The notes: a model not told the origin generated them from the letters alone. Positions 1-12,104 are shown, counted from the stretch's first letter. The stretch is 64,000 nt of DNA from an uncultured Chloroflexota bacterium (GCA_903858085.1 CAIOHJ010000308.1:1-64000); one strand, 5' to 3'. Numbers and translations: made by a program.

Positions 1-893
<893 letters not shown>

Positions 894-971
894 TAAGTGA
901 AGCGATGTGAGAGGGTGGATACTTCATCTTAGCCAGTTTTTAGTGTATCATTTGAGAGCTGCAGGGAAGAT

Positions 972-992
972 AGCGCTCGAGAAGTGAGCGCT
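972..992 (+). other. small hairpin in the 23S-5S spacer
   Basis: AGCGCTC (972-978) pairs with GAGCGCT (986-992) around a 7-base loop. The spacer also carries several degenerate copies of a GAAGTGAGC-like word, and similar words (AAAGTGAGCT, GTGTGAGCT) recur just after the 5S gene. A processing role is a guess. Confidence 0.35.
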
Positions 993-1025
993 GAGAAGTA
1001 AGCAATTAAAAAGTGAACAACAGGG

Positions 1026-1147
1026 TATGTTGGTGACAGGAGCGACAGGGGTACACCCGGACCCATCTCGAACCCGGCAGTTAAGCCTGTCAGCGCTGAT
1101 GGTAGTGTGAGCTACGGCTCATGTGAGAGTAGGTCGTTGCCAACATG
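1026..1147 (+). rRNA. rrf: 5S ribosomal RNA
   Basis: A 5S gene about 120 bases long. Its ends form helix I: GTATGTTGGTGAC at 1025-1037 pairs along its whole length, with G-U pairs, with GTTGCCAACATGC ending at 1148. The core ACACCCGGACCCATCTCGAAC at 1052-1072 is the classic 5S signature, followed by the conserved CGGCAGTTAAGC and a GAGAGTAGG segment near the 3' end. It follows the 23S gene by about 130 bases on the same strand. Confidence 0.95.
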
Positions 1148-1205
1148 CTCTGTTTTCTATAAAGTGAGCTTTTTGTAGTGTGAGCTTTCTATAATGTGAA
1201 CGGTG

Positions 1206-1233
1206 CGGTTGGCAGAAGCCAGCCGTTTTTTTT
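1206..1233 (+). terminator. Rho-independent terminator of the rrn operon
   Basis: An 8-bp stem, CGGTTGGC (1206-1213) with GCCAGCCG (1218-1225, one G-U pair), has an AGAA tetraloop and is followed directly by eight T residues (1226-1233). It lies about 60 bases after the 5S gene, on the same strand. Confidence 0.88.
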
Positions 1234-1261
1234 GTTCCCGCCCTTCCCTCTTCTGTTCGCT

Positions 1262-1298
1262 GGGGAAACCGAACCCCTCTATGAAATTCGGTTTCCCC
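1262..1298 (-). terminator. hairpin ending the convergent minus-strand gene
   Basis: A perfect 12-bp inverted repeat, GGGGAAACCGAA (1262-1273) and its complement (1287-1298), with a 13-base loop, sits 7 bases beyond the stop of the polyamine-type binding protein gene. It lacks a clean U-tract. It may also insulate that gene from the rrn operon, which converges on it. Confidence 0.55.
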
Positions 1299-1304
1299 TT
1301 CAGG

Positions 1305-2438
1305 TCACTCGCCGCCTTTGATTTCTGTCCAGATCTGGTCGTAGATCGGCAGTGCATCGCCGACGTCACGCAGGTAGTGTGCCTTCGCCAGCATTGCGGG
1401 CGGCACATTGGTGATGGGCGATTGAATGTAGCTGTTGTAGAGGTCAGGCTGGTGGATTTTGGCGTATTCGAGGGCTGCTCTGTTGGGAAGGGTATTGGGG
1501 TAGTCGACAAGCGCCCGCCAGAAGACATCCGCCTGGTGCAGATAGTTGATAAAGGCATAGCTGCCATCGACATGTGAGGCGACGCTGGGTATGGCCAGGT
1601 TGACCTGCCAGCGGATCGCCCCTTCGGTCGGGTAGATGTACTGGATCGCCGGTTCCTCCAGCGCAGCGAGCTCTGCCTCCCCGCTCCAGGCCATGCCGAC
1701 GTCGGCGTCGCCGGCGATCAGCGCTGTTTTGGGGCTGTTGCTGTCAAATAGCTGGATGTTGGGCACCAGCTCCCGCAGCCGGGCCTTGGCTTCCTCCAGC
1801 TGGGCAGGATCCTGCGTGCTGGCATCGTACCCCAAAGAGAGCAGGGTCATTCCGATCACAGTGCGCGGTGCGTCGAGCATGACAATGCGACCCGCATAGT
1901 CTGCGTTCCAAAGATCCGCGAAGGATTGGGGGACGGTTTCGACTGCCGCTGTGTTGACAAAGATCGACTCGGTTCCTGCCGTGGAAGGGACTGTGTAGCG
2001 GTTGCCGGGGTCAAACGGCTGATCCAGAAAGGCTGGGTCGAAATGATCCAGGATGTGCAGCCGTGCCGGGTCCAGCGGCTGCAGCAGTTCCCGTCGGATC
2101 ATCAGGCCCAGGATGTAATCGGAGGGCACCACCAGATCGTAGTTGGCGCCTCCTGCCGACAGTTTGGCGACCATCTCTTCGTCATTAGCGTACTCTTCCA
2201 GATTCACCTGGATCCCGTACACTTCTGCAAAGCAGTCATAAATTTCCTGCGGGAGATACTGCACCCATACAAAAAGATTGACTTCTGGGGAAGCAACCTC
2301 CAGACGCGGGGTGGGTTCCGGGCAGGCCGTGTTGTTTTCTGCAGCAGGCTCGGCCGGGGGGGCAACCCCGGCACAGCCGGCCATCCCTTGTACAAAGAGC
2401 AGCAGAGAGAATAGAATCCAAAAATGGGCGCGCGTCAT
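1305..2438 (-). CDS. polyamine-type (PotD/PotF-like) ABC transporter substrate-binding lipoprotein
   Basis: Predicted 377-residue extracellular lipoprotein that binds a polyamine-like solute for an ABC importer. The N-terminus is a lipoprotein signal with lipobox MAGC (Cys22). It is followed by the family hallmarks: VNLFVWVQYLPQEI near the mature N-terminus, an NDEEMVAKLSAGGANYDLVVPSDY segment (written here as the NDEEMVAKL and YDLVVPSDY motifs), and a C-terminal half typical of spermidine/putrescine-binding proteins. The reading frame is open much further upstream, but the ATG at 2438 is preceded by AAGGAGG and directly precedes the signal peptide, so I start there. No permease or ATPase gene adjoins it; it would need partners elsewhere. 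The exact ligand cannot be told from sequence. Confidence 0.85.
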   Translation of the reverse strand: MTRAHFWILFSLLLFVQGMAGCAGVAPPAEPAAENNTACPEPTPRLEVASPEVNLFVWVQYLPQEIYDCFAEVYGIQVNLEEYANDEEMVAKLSAGGANYDLVVPSDYILGLMIRRELLQPLDPARLHILDHFDPAFLDQPFDPGNRYTVPSTAGTESIFVNTAAVETVPQSFADLWNADYAGRIVMLDAPRTVIGMTLLSLGYDASTQDPAQLEEAKARLRELVPNIQLFDSNSPKTALIAGDADVGMAWSGEAELAALEEPAIQYIYPTEGAIRWQVNLAIPSVASHVDGSYAFINYLHQADVFWRALVDYPNTLPNRAALEYAKIHQPDLYNSYIQSPITNVPPAMLAKAHYLRDVGDALPIYDQIWTEIKGGE

Positions 2439-2783
2439 CGGTGTTCCTCCTTGAGGACAGTGGTGGATTGGGGTGGCATACGCTCTCCTTTGCGTTGAGT
2501 GACTGTGGAAAAGGTTTGAGTGTGGTAACATGGCGACTGGCCAGCCCTTTGTTGGAGGGCTCAGGGATCTCTTTTGCAGGATACCACAACTTTTTTTTAC
2601 AACCGAGTCTGCCGGGTTGTTCTTGTGGGGGGGAGAGCTTCTCTCGCTGGCAGGCCTGTCTGTGACAAAAAGAGGAAGTTGGAAGCTGGATCTGGCCGAA
2701 ATTGTGATAAAGTGGTAGGCGGTCTTTGGACTGGGTTTCTGTGCCCTGCCGGGAAGAGGGCTTCGTTGTGGGGGAGATCCGTG
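2439..2783. other. divergent intergenic region
   Basis: About 345 bases between two divergent genes. It must hold the promoters of both. I see the two ribosome binding sites at its edges and an AT-rich patch around 2580-2605 (a T-run, then CAACC). I could not pick a convincing -35/-10 pair on either strand. No RNA gene or clear repeat is visible. Confidence 0.4.
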
Positions 2784-3848
2784 ATGCATCTGTTTTGCTT
2801 TTGGCGCAAGGGGTGGATGTGGGCCGTCTGGGTGGCGAGTCTGCTGTCTGGGGGGCTGTTGTGGGGTGGACCCCTCCTTGCCCAGCCGGCGCCTCCCAAT
2901 CTGGCCAGCACTTTGAACCCGACCTACACTGTGCGGGGCGGTGACACGCTGGCGCTGATCGCGTTGCGTACAGGGGTCGACAGCGATGCTCTGCGCCGTC
3001 TCAACCGTTTTGCCAGCCTGGATGACCCCCTCAGGGCTGGCCAGCAGCTGCTGCTTCCTGCGACCGGCGCCGAGCTGCGTCCGCTGCGAATCGCCGAAGA
3101 GTATACTGTGCAGCCCGGCGAGAGCCTGAGCCAGATTGCCGTGCAGCAGGGCGTCACCCTGGCCGCCTTGCTGCAACAGAACCGGATCGCAGACCCGAAC
3201 AGAGTGTATCCTGGCCAGCAGCTGGCGATCCCGGCGGCAGAAAGCGCTGTGCGACAGGTGGGGCGGCCGCGCAGCGGCTTTTTTTCCTACACGGTCCAGC
3301 CTGGCGACACCCTTTCTCAGATCGCACGCGACCTCAACACGACGATGCTGGCCATCCAGACGTACAACAATTTGCCCGACACCGAGACGGTCTACAACCA
3401 CCGCGAGCTGCGCATCCCCTATGGGCCACCGGCCTTTGGCCGGTCGCTGCCCCCGGTGCCTCTGTCGGGGACGCGCTTTGTTGTCAGCCTCAGCCGCCAG
3501 CAGTGTTGGGTCTACCGCGGCGAGCAGGTGCTGCAGGAATGGCCGTGCAGCACGGGGGCCGGCGAACGGCGCACCAGGCCGGGCGATTACGCAGTGAAAT
3601 CAAAAATTCTCAACGCCAAAAGCAATGCCTGGCAGCTGGATATGCCCTACTGGCTGGGGATCTACGATGTCGGCCCGTACGAGAACGGCATCCATGGCTT
3701 GCCAGTGGCCTGGCAGACCGGCAAAAAGATCTGGTCTGGGCTGATCGGGCAACCGGCCACCTTCGGCTGTGCCATGCTCGACGACCCTGCGGCCGCGGCG
3801 TTGTTCCGGCTGGCGTTTTTGGGCATGCCTGTACATGTCGTCGAATGA
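2784..3848 (+). CDS. secreted L,D-transpeptidase (YkuD) with three LysM domains
   Basis: Predicted 354-residue cell-wall enzyme that would make 3-3 peptide cross-links or attach proteins to peptidoglycan. A signal peptide (about residues 1-33) is followed by three LysM glycan-binding modules at roughly 48-92, 107-150 and 169-212, each starting with YTV..GD/ESL. A YkuD domain fills residues 225-354, with the catalytic His in HGLPV (about 304) and the catalytic Cys in ATFGCAML (about 329); many family members have SHGC at this last spot. The frame is open upstream, but the ATG at 2784 begins the signal peptide and has GGGGAG before it. It is 15 bases upstream of the HypE-like gene. Confidence 0.9.
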   Translation: MHLFCFWRKGWMWAVWVASLLSGGLLWGGPLLAQPAPPNLASTLNPTYTVRGGDTLALIALRTGVDSDALRRLNRFASLDDPLRAGQQLLLPATGAELRPLRIAEEYTVQPGESLSQIAVQQGVTLAALLQQNRIADPNRVYPGQQLAIPAAESAVRQVGRPRSGFFSYTVQPGDTLSQIARDLNTTMLAIQTYNNLPDTETVYNHRELRIPYGPPAFGRSLPPVPLSGTRFVVSLSRQQCWVYRGEQVLQEWPCSTGAGERRTRPGDYAVKSKILNAKSNAWQLDMPYWLGIYDVGPYENGIHGLPVAWQTGKKIWSGLIGQPATFGCAMLDDPAAAALFRLAFLGMPVHVVE

Positions 3849-3863
3849 AGAGAGAGGCGATCG

Positions 3864-4904
3864 GTGAGCAACGGAGAACGGTCGAAGGGGCTGCGTCCTG
3901 GCAAACTGCCCCCTGCTTTGCTGGCTGAGCTGCTGGGCCAGCTGCCGACCCAGGATGCTGACCTGGTGCTGGGGCCTGCGGTCGGCGAAGATGCTGCCGT
4001 CATTGAATTTGCCCGCTCGTCGGCCAGGCTATTGGTTGCCAAATGCGACCCGATCACCTTTGCGACCGACCAGATCGGGTTTTATGCAGTCCATGTCTGC
4101 GCCAATGACCTGGCGGTCACGGGCGCTACCCCTCGTTTTTTCCTGCCTACCCTCCTGCTGCCTGCTGTCGGGGCCACGGTCGAGCTGGCCCAACAGCTCT
4201 TTGCACAGATCGGTGCTGCCTGCCGGTCGTTGGGGGTCGTGGTCGCCGGCGGGCACAGCGAGGTGACCCCGGCTGTCATCCAGCCGGTGGTGCTGGGCAC
4301 GATGTTGGGCGAGGTCGATCGCCGGCACCAGGTGTGCAGCGGCGGCTGCCGGCCCGGAGATGTGCTGCTGCTGGCCGGCAGGGTGCCGGTCGAGGGGACC
4401 AGCGTCCTTGCACGTGAGAGGCGCGGCCAGCTCTTGGCAGCTGGCTGGGATGCTGCCGAGCTGGAGATTGCCGCCAATTACCTCTTTGACCCTGGAATCA
4501 GCGTGCTGCGCCCGGCGCTGCTGGCCGCACACGCCGGGTGGGTGACGGCAATGCATGACCCGACAGAAGGGGGGCTGGCGACCGGGCTGGCTGAACTGGC
4601 GACCGCCGGCCAGGTCGGGATCCAGGTGGATCTGGATGCGGTGGCGATCTCTGGGCTGAGCCGGCGGCTCTGTGCCGCACTGGGCCTGGACCCGTTGGGC
4701 ACGCTGGCTTCGGGGGCGCTGCTGGCGACCGCCCCCCCAGACCGGGTGGATGTGCTGCTGGCTGGCTGGGCGGAGGCGGGCTGGCCAGCAGCTGCGATCG
4801 GGCAGATTCTGCCGGCCGGGTCAGGCCTGTGGGCCCTTCGACAAGGAGAGCGGCTCCCCTTGCCAGTCTTCCAGGCCGATGAACTCACACGGCTCTGGCA
4901 ATGA
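3864..4904 (+). CDS. AIR synthase-related (PurM/HypE-fold) protein
   Basis: A 346-residue protein of the PurM/HypE/SelD/ThiL ATP-binding superfamily. The N-terminal half carries GEDAAVI and the [19 protein letters not shown] segment typical of HypE-like proteins; the C-terminal half has [16 protein letters not shown]. It lacks the C-terminal Cys motif with which true HypE carries the thiocarboxamide, and no hydrogenase genes are near, so hydrogenase maturation is unlikely. The GTG start at 3864 follows AGAGAGG. Its stop overlaps the start of the FtsX-type permease by 4 bases (ATGA), which points to translational coupling, but the functional link is unknown. Confidence 0.75.
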   Translation: MSNGERSKGLRPGKLPPALLAELLGQLPTQDADLVLGPAVGEDAAVIEFARSSARLLVAKCDPITFATDQIGFYAVHVCANDLAVTGATPRFFLPTLLLPAVGATVELAQQLFAQIGAACRSLGVVVAGGHSEVTPAVIQPVVLGTMLGEVDRRHQVCSGGCRPGDVLLLAGRVPVEGTSVLARERRGQLLAAGWDAAELEIAANYLFDPGISVLRPALLAAHAGWVTAMHDPTEGGLATGLAELATAGQVGIQVDLDAVAISGLSRRLCAALGLDPLGTLASGALLATAPPDRVDVLLAGWAEAGWPAAAIGQILPAGSGLWALRQGERLPLPVFQADELTRLWQ

Positions 4905-7279
4905 TGATGCGTGCACGGGCGTACAAGACCCTCAGCGACCTGTGGAGCCACCGGGCGCGCACGCTGATCGTTTCGTTGGCGGTCGCCGTCGGCGTCTACG
5001 CGGTCGGGGCGCTCCTGGCCACCCAGACGCTGCTGCTGCGCGAGTTCCACAGCGACCGCAACGCCGCGCTGCTGCCCGATGCCTCGATCTACACCCAGCC
5101 CTTCGATGCCGAGCTGGCCGAACGGCTTCAAGCGCTGCCCGGCGTGGCAGCTGCAGAAGCGCGCCAGTCGCTGCGCGCCCGTGTGCCGGTAGGGGAGGGG
5201 GCCCGCAGAAGTATCGAACTGATCGCAGTCGACGACTTCGAGTCGATGCGGGTCCATCGCTTTCCGCTGCTGGCTGGCCGTTGGCCACAGCACAAAAATG
5301 AAATGGCGCTTGAGTCGATGGGGCTGGCATACCTTGGCGTGGCCTTGGGCGACACCCTCACGGTCGAGCTGGCCGATGACACCCAAAAACAATTTCGGGT
5401 CACCGGCCTGCTGCACGACCCGCGCTACCCCAGCCCGGAGATCACCAACTTCACCGTCGGGGCTGTCACGCCTGCGGGCATGGCCTATCTCGGGGGGATC
5501 GACCTGTTCACAGAACTGCTGCTGCGTGTGGACCGTGCCCAGAGTACCCCTCCTGCTGTGGCCAGCGTCGTCGCATCCGTCGAGGAACGGATCGAAAAAA
5601 GTGGCCGCACCATCGTCGGCCATACCATCGCTGGCCAGGCCATCATCGAATCGATCGTCAACACCTCGGTGATGATCCTCTCTTTTTTTGGGTGGTGCAT
5701 CTTGCTGTTGTCGGCTTTTCTGGTGATCAACACGATCTCTGCGCTGATTGTCCAGCAGGTCAACCAGATCGGCATCCTGAAACTGGTCGGCGCCAGCCGT
5801 GGACAGATGGTCAGCATGTATCTGACATTGGTGCTGGTCTTTGGCCTGCTGGCCTTTCTCATTGCGGCTCCCCTGGCGACATGGACGGCGCGCGCGCTGC
5901 TTACCCACCTGATCCAGGGGTTGTTGAACCTGCGCCCGGAGAGCCTGGCCGTGCCCCTCTGGGTTTATGGGGTGATGGGCACGATCAGCCTGCTGATCCC
6001 GGTGCTGGCTGGCCTGCTGCCCGTGCTGCAGGGCACCCGAATCACGACCTATGCTGCGCTCAACGGGCAGGCGCCGCAGCAGGCGGGGGGCATTGTGTTG
6101 GATCGTCTGCTGCAGCGCCTGCCCCGACGCTGGTTGCAGCGGCCGCTGATGTTGGCGGTACGCAATACGCTGCGCCACAAAGGACGTCTGCTGCGCACCG
6201 TGGCCGTCATGAGCCTGGGCACTGCCCTGTTTATCGCTGTGATTTCGGTGCGGATTTCGGTCGATGCCACACTCGCCGATTTTTTGCGCTACCATCAGTA
6301 CGATGTCCAGCTGCAGTTCCAGCAGCTGCACCGCACAGCCCGTCTCGAAGAGGCGGCGCGTTCCATCCCGGGGGTGCTTGCCGTCGAGGGCTGGGTGCTG
6401 GGGAGTGCTTCCCGCGTGCGGCCCGATGGCAACGACAGCAACAGCTATCAGGTGGTTGCGCTGCCTGCAGGGTCGCAGCGGGTCGAACCGATCGTCTACG
6501 CTGGACGGTGGCTGCAACCCGACGACGGCTATGCTGTCGTGCTTAACGCAACCATGGCCCAGGACGAACCAGATCTTCAGGTCGGCTCCACGGTCGTGCT
6601 CGACATCGCCGGGGACAAACATCCCTGGCAGGTCGTCGGCATCGTGGGATCCGACGCACAAGGCCCCAAACTGTATATGAACCAGGGCATGTACGGCTAC
6701 GCCACGCGCAGCCCAGGACGAGCCAACACCCTCCTGGTCGATCTCCAGGAGGGGGTCGGGCAGAAGACGATGGAGGCCCTGCTGCTCCAGCGCTTTGAGA
6801 AAGCGGGCTATGCGGTGCGCACGACCCGCACGGCCCAGACGCTCAACGCACAGAACCGGCTGATGTTCGATGTGATTGTCAGTTTTTTGATCTTCAACGC
6901 CGTGCTGTTGGGGGCGGTCGGCAGCCTGGGGCTGTCCACCACCATGGGAATCAACATTTTGGAACGCATTCGCGAGATCGGGGTCTTGCGTGCCATCGGC
7001 GCCTCCAACCAGGCGATCCGGCTGATTGTCCTGCTGGAAGGTGTAGGGATTGCCGTCCTGAGCTGGGGGATCGGCCTGCTCTTGTCCTATCCGATCGCCC
7101 AGGCGATGAGCTGGCAGATCGGGGTGGCGCTCTTGGATACACCGCTTTCGTTCACCTACTCGCTGCCGGCAGCGGTCGTATGGTTTTTTGTGCTGCTGGC
7201 CCTCGCAGTGGTGGCCAGCCTGGGCCCTGCACGCAGCGCCGTGCGGCTGACAATCCGGGAGGTGCTGGCCTATGAATGA
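4901..7279 (+). CDS. ABC transporter permease, FtsX/MacB type (duplicated)
   Basis: A 792-residue membrane protein built from two halves, each with one N-terminal membrane segment, an extracytoplasmic domain and an FtsX block of three helices. The first block (about residues 250-375) contains [17 protein letters not shown]; the second (about 660-785) contains [17 protein letters not shown]. Both are the conserved cytoplasmic coupling-loop motifs of this family. Such permeases usually export lipids, lipoproteins or peptides, or transmit force to cell-wall enzymes, rather than import solutes. The gene starts inside the stop of the HypE-like gene and overlaps the first ATPase gene by 8 bases. 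The cargo is unknown. Confidence 0.88.
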   Translation: MMMRARAYKTLSDLWSHRARTLIVSLAVAVGVYAVGALLATQTLLLREFHSDRNAALLPDASIYTQPFDAELAERLQALPGVAAAEARQSLRARVPVGEGARRSIELIAVDDFESMRVHRFPLLAGRWPQHKNEMALESMGLAYLGVALGDTLTVELADDTQKQFRVTGLLHDPRYPSPEITNFTVGAVTPAGMAYLGGIDLFTELLLRVDRAQSTPPAVASVVASVEERIEKSGRTIVGHTIAGQAIIESIVNTSVMILSFFGWCILLLSAFLVINTISALIVQQVNQIGILKLVGASRGQMVSMYLTLVLVFGLLAFLIAAPLATWTARALLTHLIQGLLNLRPESLAVPLWVYGVMGTISLLIPVLAGLLPVLQGTRITTYAALNGQAPQQAGGIVLDRLLQRLPRRWLQRPLMLAVRNTLRHKGRLLRTVAVMSLGTALFIAVISVRISVDATLADFLRYHQYDVQLQFQQLHRTARLEEAARSIPGVLAVEGWVLGSASRVRPDGNDSNSYQVVALPAGSQRVEPIVYAGRWLQPDDGYAVVLNATMAQDEPDLQVGSTVVLDIAGDKHPWQVVGIVGSDAQGPKLYMNQGMYGYATRSPGRANTLLVDLQEGVGQKTMEALLLQRFEKAGYAVRTTRTAQTLNAQNRLMFDVIVSFLIFNAVLLGAVGSLGLSTTMGINILERIREIGVLRAIGASNQAIRLIVLLEGVGIAVLSWGIGLLLSYPIAQAMSWQIGVALLDTPLSFTYSLPAAVVWFFVLLALAVVASLGPARSAVRLTIREVLAYE

Positions 7280-8036
7280 GAGAACGGGGGGCAGACCGCC
7301 GGGGGCGCCGCTGATCGTGCTGGCCGGGCTGCAAAAAGCCTACCATACCCCGGCTGGAGAGTTCTATGCGCTCAAAGCGATCGACCTCACCCTCCAGCAG
7401 GGCGAGTTTGTGGCGCTGCTTGGCCGCTCGGGAGCTGGCAAGTCGACCCTGATCAACATGGTCGCCGGGATCGACCGCCCGACCGCAGGGGAGATCTGGG
7501 TCGATGGCCACGCAGTGCATCGAATGAGTGAAGGGCAGCTGACCCGTTGGCGGGGGCGTTCGGTGGGGGTGGTCTTTCAATCGTTTCAGCTGATGCCGAT
7601 GCTGACCTGTGCCCAGAATGTGGCCCTGCCGATGGATTTTGCCGGGCTGTACGGTTCGCCGCGCCAGCAGCGCGCACGCGCGTGCGCGCTGCTGGCCGCA
7701 GTCGGGGTTGCCGAGCACGCCGACAAACGACCTGCGGCTGTCTCGGGGGGCCAGCGCCAGCGTGTGGCCATCGCCCGCGCCCTGGCCAATGACCCGATTT
7801 TTCTGGCGGCCGACGAGCCGACCGGCAACCTGGACTCGCAGACGGCAGACGCCGTCTTTGCGGTCTTTCAACAGCTGGTGGCCGCCGGCAAGACCATCCT
7901 GATGGCCACCCATGACCGCGAGCTGGCGTCGCGCGTCTCGCGCGTGTTGCGCATCGAGGATGGGCGGATCGTAGAAGATGTGCAGCTGACCTCCGCAGCG
8001 GAAGGACGTGCCCTTGTTGCTGAAATGGATGCGTAG
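7272..8036 (+). CDS. ABC transporter ATP-binding protein, LolD/MacB type (first of two)
   Basis: A 254-residue nucleotide-binding subunit. Walker A is GRSGAGKST at about residues 51-59, the Q-loop region is VVFQSFQL, the signature is [15 protein letters not shown], and Walker B is [14 protein letters not shown], followed by the H-loop ATHDREL. The DEPTGNLDS segment is typical of LolD/MacB/FtsE-group ATPases that pair with FtsX-type permeases. It overlaps the permease gene upstream by 8 bases and a paralogous ATPase gene downstream. Confidence 0.9.
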   Translation: MNERTGGRPPGAPLIVLAGLQKAYHTPAGEFYALKAIDLTLQQGEFVALLGRSGAGKSTLINMVAGIDRPTAGEIWVDGHAVHRMSEGQLTRWRGRSVGVVFQSFQLMPMLTCAQNVALPMDFAGLYGSPRQQRARACALLAAVGVAEHADKRPAAVSGGQRQRVAIARALANDPIFLAADEPTGNLDSQTADAVFAVFQQLVAAGKTILMATHDRELASRVSRVLRIEDGRIVEDVQLTSAAEGRALVAEMDA

Positions 8037-8793
8037 CCGGCTCCCCCGTCCTTCCCAAGCGGCCAGCTGTCCACCGCCGAACAGTGGCTCAAACGACGGC
8101 CCGAACGACGGCCCCGTCATCGACCTGCGGGGTGTGGTCAAGGTGTACTCGACCCCTGCCGGCCCCTTCAGGGCGCTCCAAGGAATTGACCTGGCCCTGT
8201 GGCGCGGGGAATTTGTGGCGATCGTCGGCAAGTCGGGCAGCGGCAAGTCGACGCTGATCAATATGTTCACCGGCATTGACCACCCGACCGCAGGCGAGGT
8301 CGTCGTGGCCGGCACCGCGATCCGTCAGCTCGACGAAGGGCAGATGGCCGAATGGCGCGGCCGGACCATGGGAATCGTATTTCAGTTTTTTCAGCTGCTG
8401 CCTACCCTCTCGGTGGTCGAAAACGTCATGATCCCGATGGATCTGGCCGACCAATATGCGCCAGAAGAACGCTATGCCCGTGCCCTCTACCGTCTGGAAC
8501 AGGTTGGGATGGCAGAGGACGCCCACAAGTTCCCTGCCGTGCTCTCTGCAGGGCAGGCACAGCGTGCGGCCATCGCACGCGCGCTCGCCAACGACCCCCC
8601 CCTCCTCGTGGCCGACGAACCGACCGGCAACCTCGATGTGCGCAACGCCGAGGGGGTCTTCGAGCTCTTTCAAACTCTGGCCTGTCTGGGCAAAACCATC
8701 TTGATGGTGACCCACGACGACGACCTGGCCGCACGCGTGCCGCGCACCGTGACGATCGCAGACGGCCAGATCGTGGACGAGATCCGCCGATAG
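8008..8793 (+). CDS. ABC transporter ATP-binding protein, LolD/MacB type (second, LSAGQ signature)
   Basis: A 261-residue paralogue of the preceding ATPase. Walker [10 protein letters not shown], Walker [14 protein letters not shown] and the H-loop VTHDDDL are intact, but the signature reads LSAGQAQR instead of LSGGQ. The GTG at 8008 lies 1 base after GAAGGAC; the ATG at 8029 is an alternative that would give a shorter overlap of 8 bases with the upstream gene. One permease with two distinct ATPases suggests an asymmetric heterodimer, though the second could serve another permease. Confidence 0.88.
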   Translation: MPLLLKWMRSRLPRPSQAASCPPPNSGSNDGPNDGPVIDLRGVVKVYSTPAGPFRALQGIDLALWRGEFVAIVGKSGSGKSTLINMFTGIDHPTAGEVVVAGTAIRQLDEGQMAEWRGRTMGIVFQFFQLLPTLSVVENVMIPMDLADQYAPEERYARALYRLEQVGMAEDAHKFPAVLSAGQAQRAAIARALANDPPLLVADEPTGNLDVRNAEGVFELFQTLACLGKTILMVTHDDDLAARVPRTVTIADGQIVDEIRR

Positions 8794-8797
8794 CGCC

Positions 8798-8843
8798 GCA
8801 CCGCAGAAAGACACCGCAGAAAGACACCGCAGAGAGACACCGC
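8798..8843. repeat. 13-bp tandem repeat, 3.5 copies
   Basis: The unit AGAAAGACACCGC occurs at 8805-8817 and 8818-8830, with a one-base variant at 8831-8843 and a partial copy (GCACCGC) before them. It begins 5 bases after the stop codon of the ATPase gene. It has no spacers and is not a CRISPR array. Confidence 0.85.
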
Positions 8844-8846
8844 TCT

Positions 8847-8883
8847 TTTACCCAGGTGAATACAAATTGTTAACCTGGGTAAA
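8847..8883. promoter_or_regulatory. inverted repeat, possible operator upstream of the iron-type binding protein
   Basis: TTTACCCAGGT (8847-8857) is perfectly inverted as ACCTGGGTAAA (8873-8883) with a 15-base AT-rich centre. There is no T-run after it, so it is a weak terminator candidate. Its place about 165 bases before the Fe(III)-type binding protein gene fits an operator or a bidirectional hairpin. Which regulator would bind is unknown. Confidence 0.4.
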
Positions 8884-9048
8884 GCATTGTTGCTGGCTTT
8901 GCCGCATTTTGAATTGTAAGATTGCTTTCATCGTACAGCCACTTCTCCCTCTAGTCTGACACTGTCGAGGCAAGCAGGGAGTGCCGACAATCGACCAGGG
9001 CACAGCCTGCTTCTGTGTTTTGTCGGAGTGATTGGAAAGGAAGATGGC

Positions 9049-10086
9049 ATGAAGTGGACTGTACGCGTCGGGCTCTGGTGGATGCTGCTGCTGAGTCTGG
9101 TTGGCTGCGCGGGGATGCCTGTTGCTTCAGAGGGCTCTGCGGGGTCAGCAGAGACAACTTTGGTGGTCTACAGCGCGCGTTCGGAGTCTCTTTTCAAACC
9201 CGTGATCGACGCCTTCAACCAGGTGCATCCGGATGTCAAGGTGACGGTGCTGACTGGGAGCAACGGCGAACTGGCCGCCAAATTGCTGGAGGAGCAGGCC
9301 AACCCACAGGCAGATCTGTTGGTCAACAGCGATATTTTGACGATGGAGAGTCTGGCTGCGCAGGGGCTGTTTGTGCCCAACGACTCGGCTGTGGTGGTGG
9401 CGGTGCCGGAGAGCTATCGGGCCGAGGACGGCAGTTGGGTGGCTTTGACGCTGCGTTCGCGCGTCATCATGTACAATACCGACCGGGTCCAGCCTGAAGA
9501 GCTGCCCGATTCGGTGTTGGATCTGGTCGACCCGCAGTGGAAGGGCCAGGTAGGGGCTGCCGACAGCCGCAACGGCGCCATGGTCGCCCATCTGGTCGCC
9601 ATGCGCCACCTGCAGGGGGAGGAGCTCATGGCCGATTTTGTGCGTGGGCTGCTGGCCAATGACGTTCAGTGGTTTGGCGGGCACACCGATGTGCGCAAGG
9701 CGGTCGGTTCGGGCGAGCTGGCGTTGGGGCTGGTCAACCATTACTATTACCAACTGTCTCTGGCCGAGGGCGCACCGGTCGGTGTGATCTACCCGGACCA
9801 GGGAGATGGGGAGATCGGCCTGGTGGTCAACTCGACCAATGCCGGGATCGTGCGGGGAGCCCGACACCCGGAGGCTGCCAGGCAGTTGGTCGAGTTCATG
9901 CTTTCACCTGCCGGACAAAAAATCTACGCCGACCTGAACTTCGAGTATCCGGTGGTCGATGGGGTGGCACCGGCGGCGGGGGTCCCGCCGCTGAGCGAAT
10001 TCAAGCTGGCCGATGTGAGCCTTAAGACGATGTGGGAAGAGCTGGAAGCTGCGCAGCAGGCGGCGCAGGCAGCCGGGTTGCCGTAA
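9049..10086 (+). CDS. Fe(III)-type ABC transporter substrate-binding lipoprotein
   Basis: A 345-residue extracellular binding protein of the FbpA/FutA/AfuA family (binding protein family 1). It has a lipoprotein signal with lipobox LVGC (Cys20), the mature start [21 protein letters not shown], here noted as VVYSARSE, and a C-terminal lobe with NHYYYQ, the adjacent tyrosines that ligate ferric iron in this family. The ATG at 9049 is used because GGAAAGGAAGA lies just before it; an upstream in-frame GTG at 9028 has no such site. There are no permease or ATPase partners in the window. The ligand could be another metal or an anion such as phosphonate. Confidence 0.85.
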   Translation: MKWTVRVGLWWMLLLSLVGCAGMPVASEGSAGSAETTLVVYSARSESLFKPVIDAFNQVHPDVKVTVLTGSNGELAAKLLEEQANPQADLLVNSDILTMESLAAQGLFVPNDSAVVVAVPESYRAEDGSWVALTLRSRVIMYNTDRVQPEELPDSVLDLVDPQWKGQVGAADSRNGAMVAHLVAMRHLQGEELMADFVRGLLANDVQWFGGHTDVRKAVGSGELALGLVNHYYYQLSLAEGAPVGVIYPDQGDGEIGLVVNSTNAGIVRGARHPEAARQLVEFMLSPAGQKIYADLNFEYPVVDGVAPAAGVPPLSEFKLADVSLKTMWEELEAAQQAAQAAGLP

Positions 10087-10093
10087 GGGCAAC

Positions 10094-10125
10094 AAAAAAG
10101 CCGGGTTTCCAGCTGGAAACCCGGC
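10094..10125 (-). terminator. Rho-independent terminator (minus strand, probably bidirectional)
   Basis: An 11-bp perfect stem, GCCGGGTTTCC (10100-10110) and GGAAACCCGGC (10115-10125), with an AGCT loop. A run of six A at 10094-10099 gives a U-tract when read on the minus strand. It therefore ends the LysM/Cna-B protein gene; it may also stop the plus-strand binding-protein transcript, whose stop codon is 13 bases before the stem. Confidence 0.75.
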
Positions 10126-10237
10126 TCGAACGCTTGTATTCAGTTGTCAGGCATCTACGACAGACGCCAACGCCGGCCCCCCGCCAACGAGTCGACAACA
10201 GTCTCTGGCCCCTGGCCAGAAGCCAAACGCATTCAAA

Positions 10238-11836
<1,599 letters not shown>

Positions 11837-12018
11837 ACGACTCTCCTTTCAAAAGAGTGTTGTTAGAGTGCTATGTTGTCAGGGTGTGTTGCTCAAACAA
11901 AATTTTTCTACCCGCGCAACGCGCTGTTCACATGGCATCTCCTTTCTTCGCCCAACCTTGCAGACATGGATGCAAACGGCGGCCCTCCGTGAAATAAGAT
12001 CCTACAAGGAGAATACCA

Positions 12019-12057
12019 TGTTTTTTGCAAAAAAGCAAGGGGTTTTCATAATGTAAT
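12019..12057 (+). CDS. possible 12-residue leader peptide MFFAKKQGVFIM
   Basis: An ATG at 12019 sits 7 bases after an AAGGAG site and opens a 12-codon frame ending in TAA at 12055. The first codons overlap a perfect 14-bp palindrome, TTTTTTGCAAAAAA (12022-12035). It lies upstream of the fni promoter candidate. The strong ribosome site is the only support; it may be chance or a remnant. Confidence 0.25.
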
Positions 12058-12074
12058 GACATGAAATTTGGATT

Positions 12075-12104
12075 TTGACTCTCCAATTTCGACCTCTGTA
12101 TGGT
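12075..12104 (+). promoter_or_regulatory. sigma-70-type promoter for fni
   Basis: TTGACT (12075-12080), an 18-base spacer and TATGGT (12099-12104). Transcription would start near 12111, giving a leader of about 55 bases with AAAGGAAGGG before the ATG at 12167. Confidence 0.5.

Noticed and set aside
2439..3401. N-terminal extension of the polyamine-type binding protein frame
   Set aside because: The extension is antisense to the LysM enzyme, and a good ribosome site and signal peptide mark the start at 2438.
3864..4904. Hydrogenase maturation factor HypE
   Set aside because: No C-terminal Cys motif and no hydrogenase or other hyp genes in the window.
8798..8843. CRISPR-like repeat
   Set aside because: Units are 13 bp and directly adjacent, with no spacers and no cas genes.
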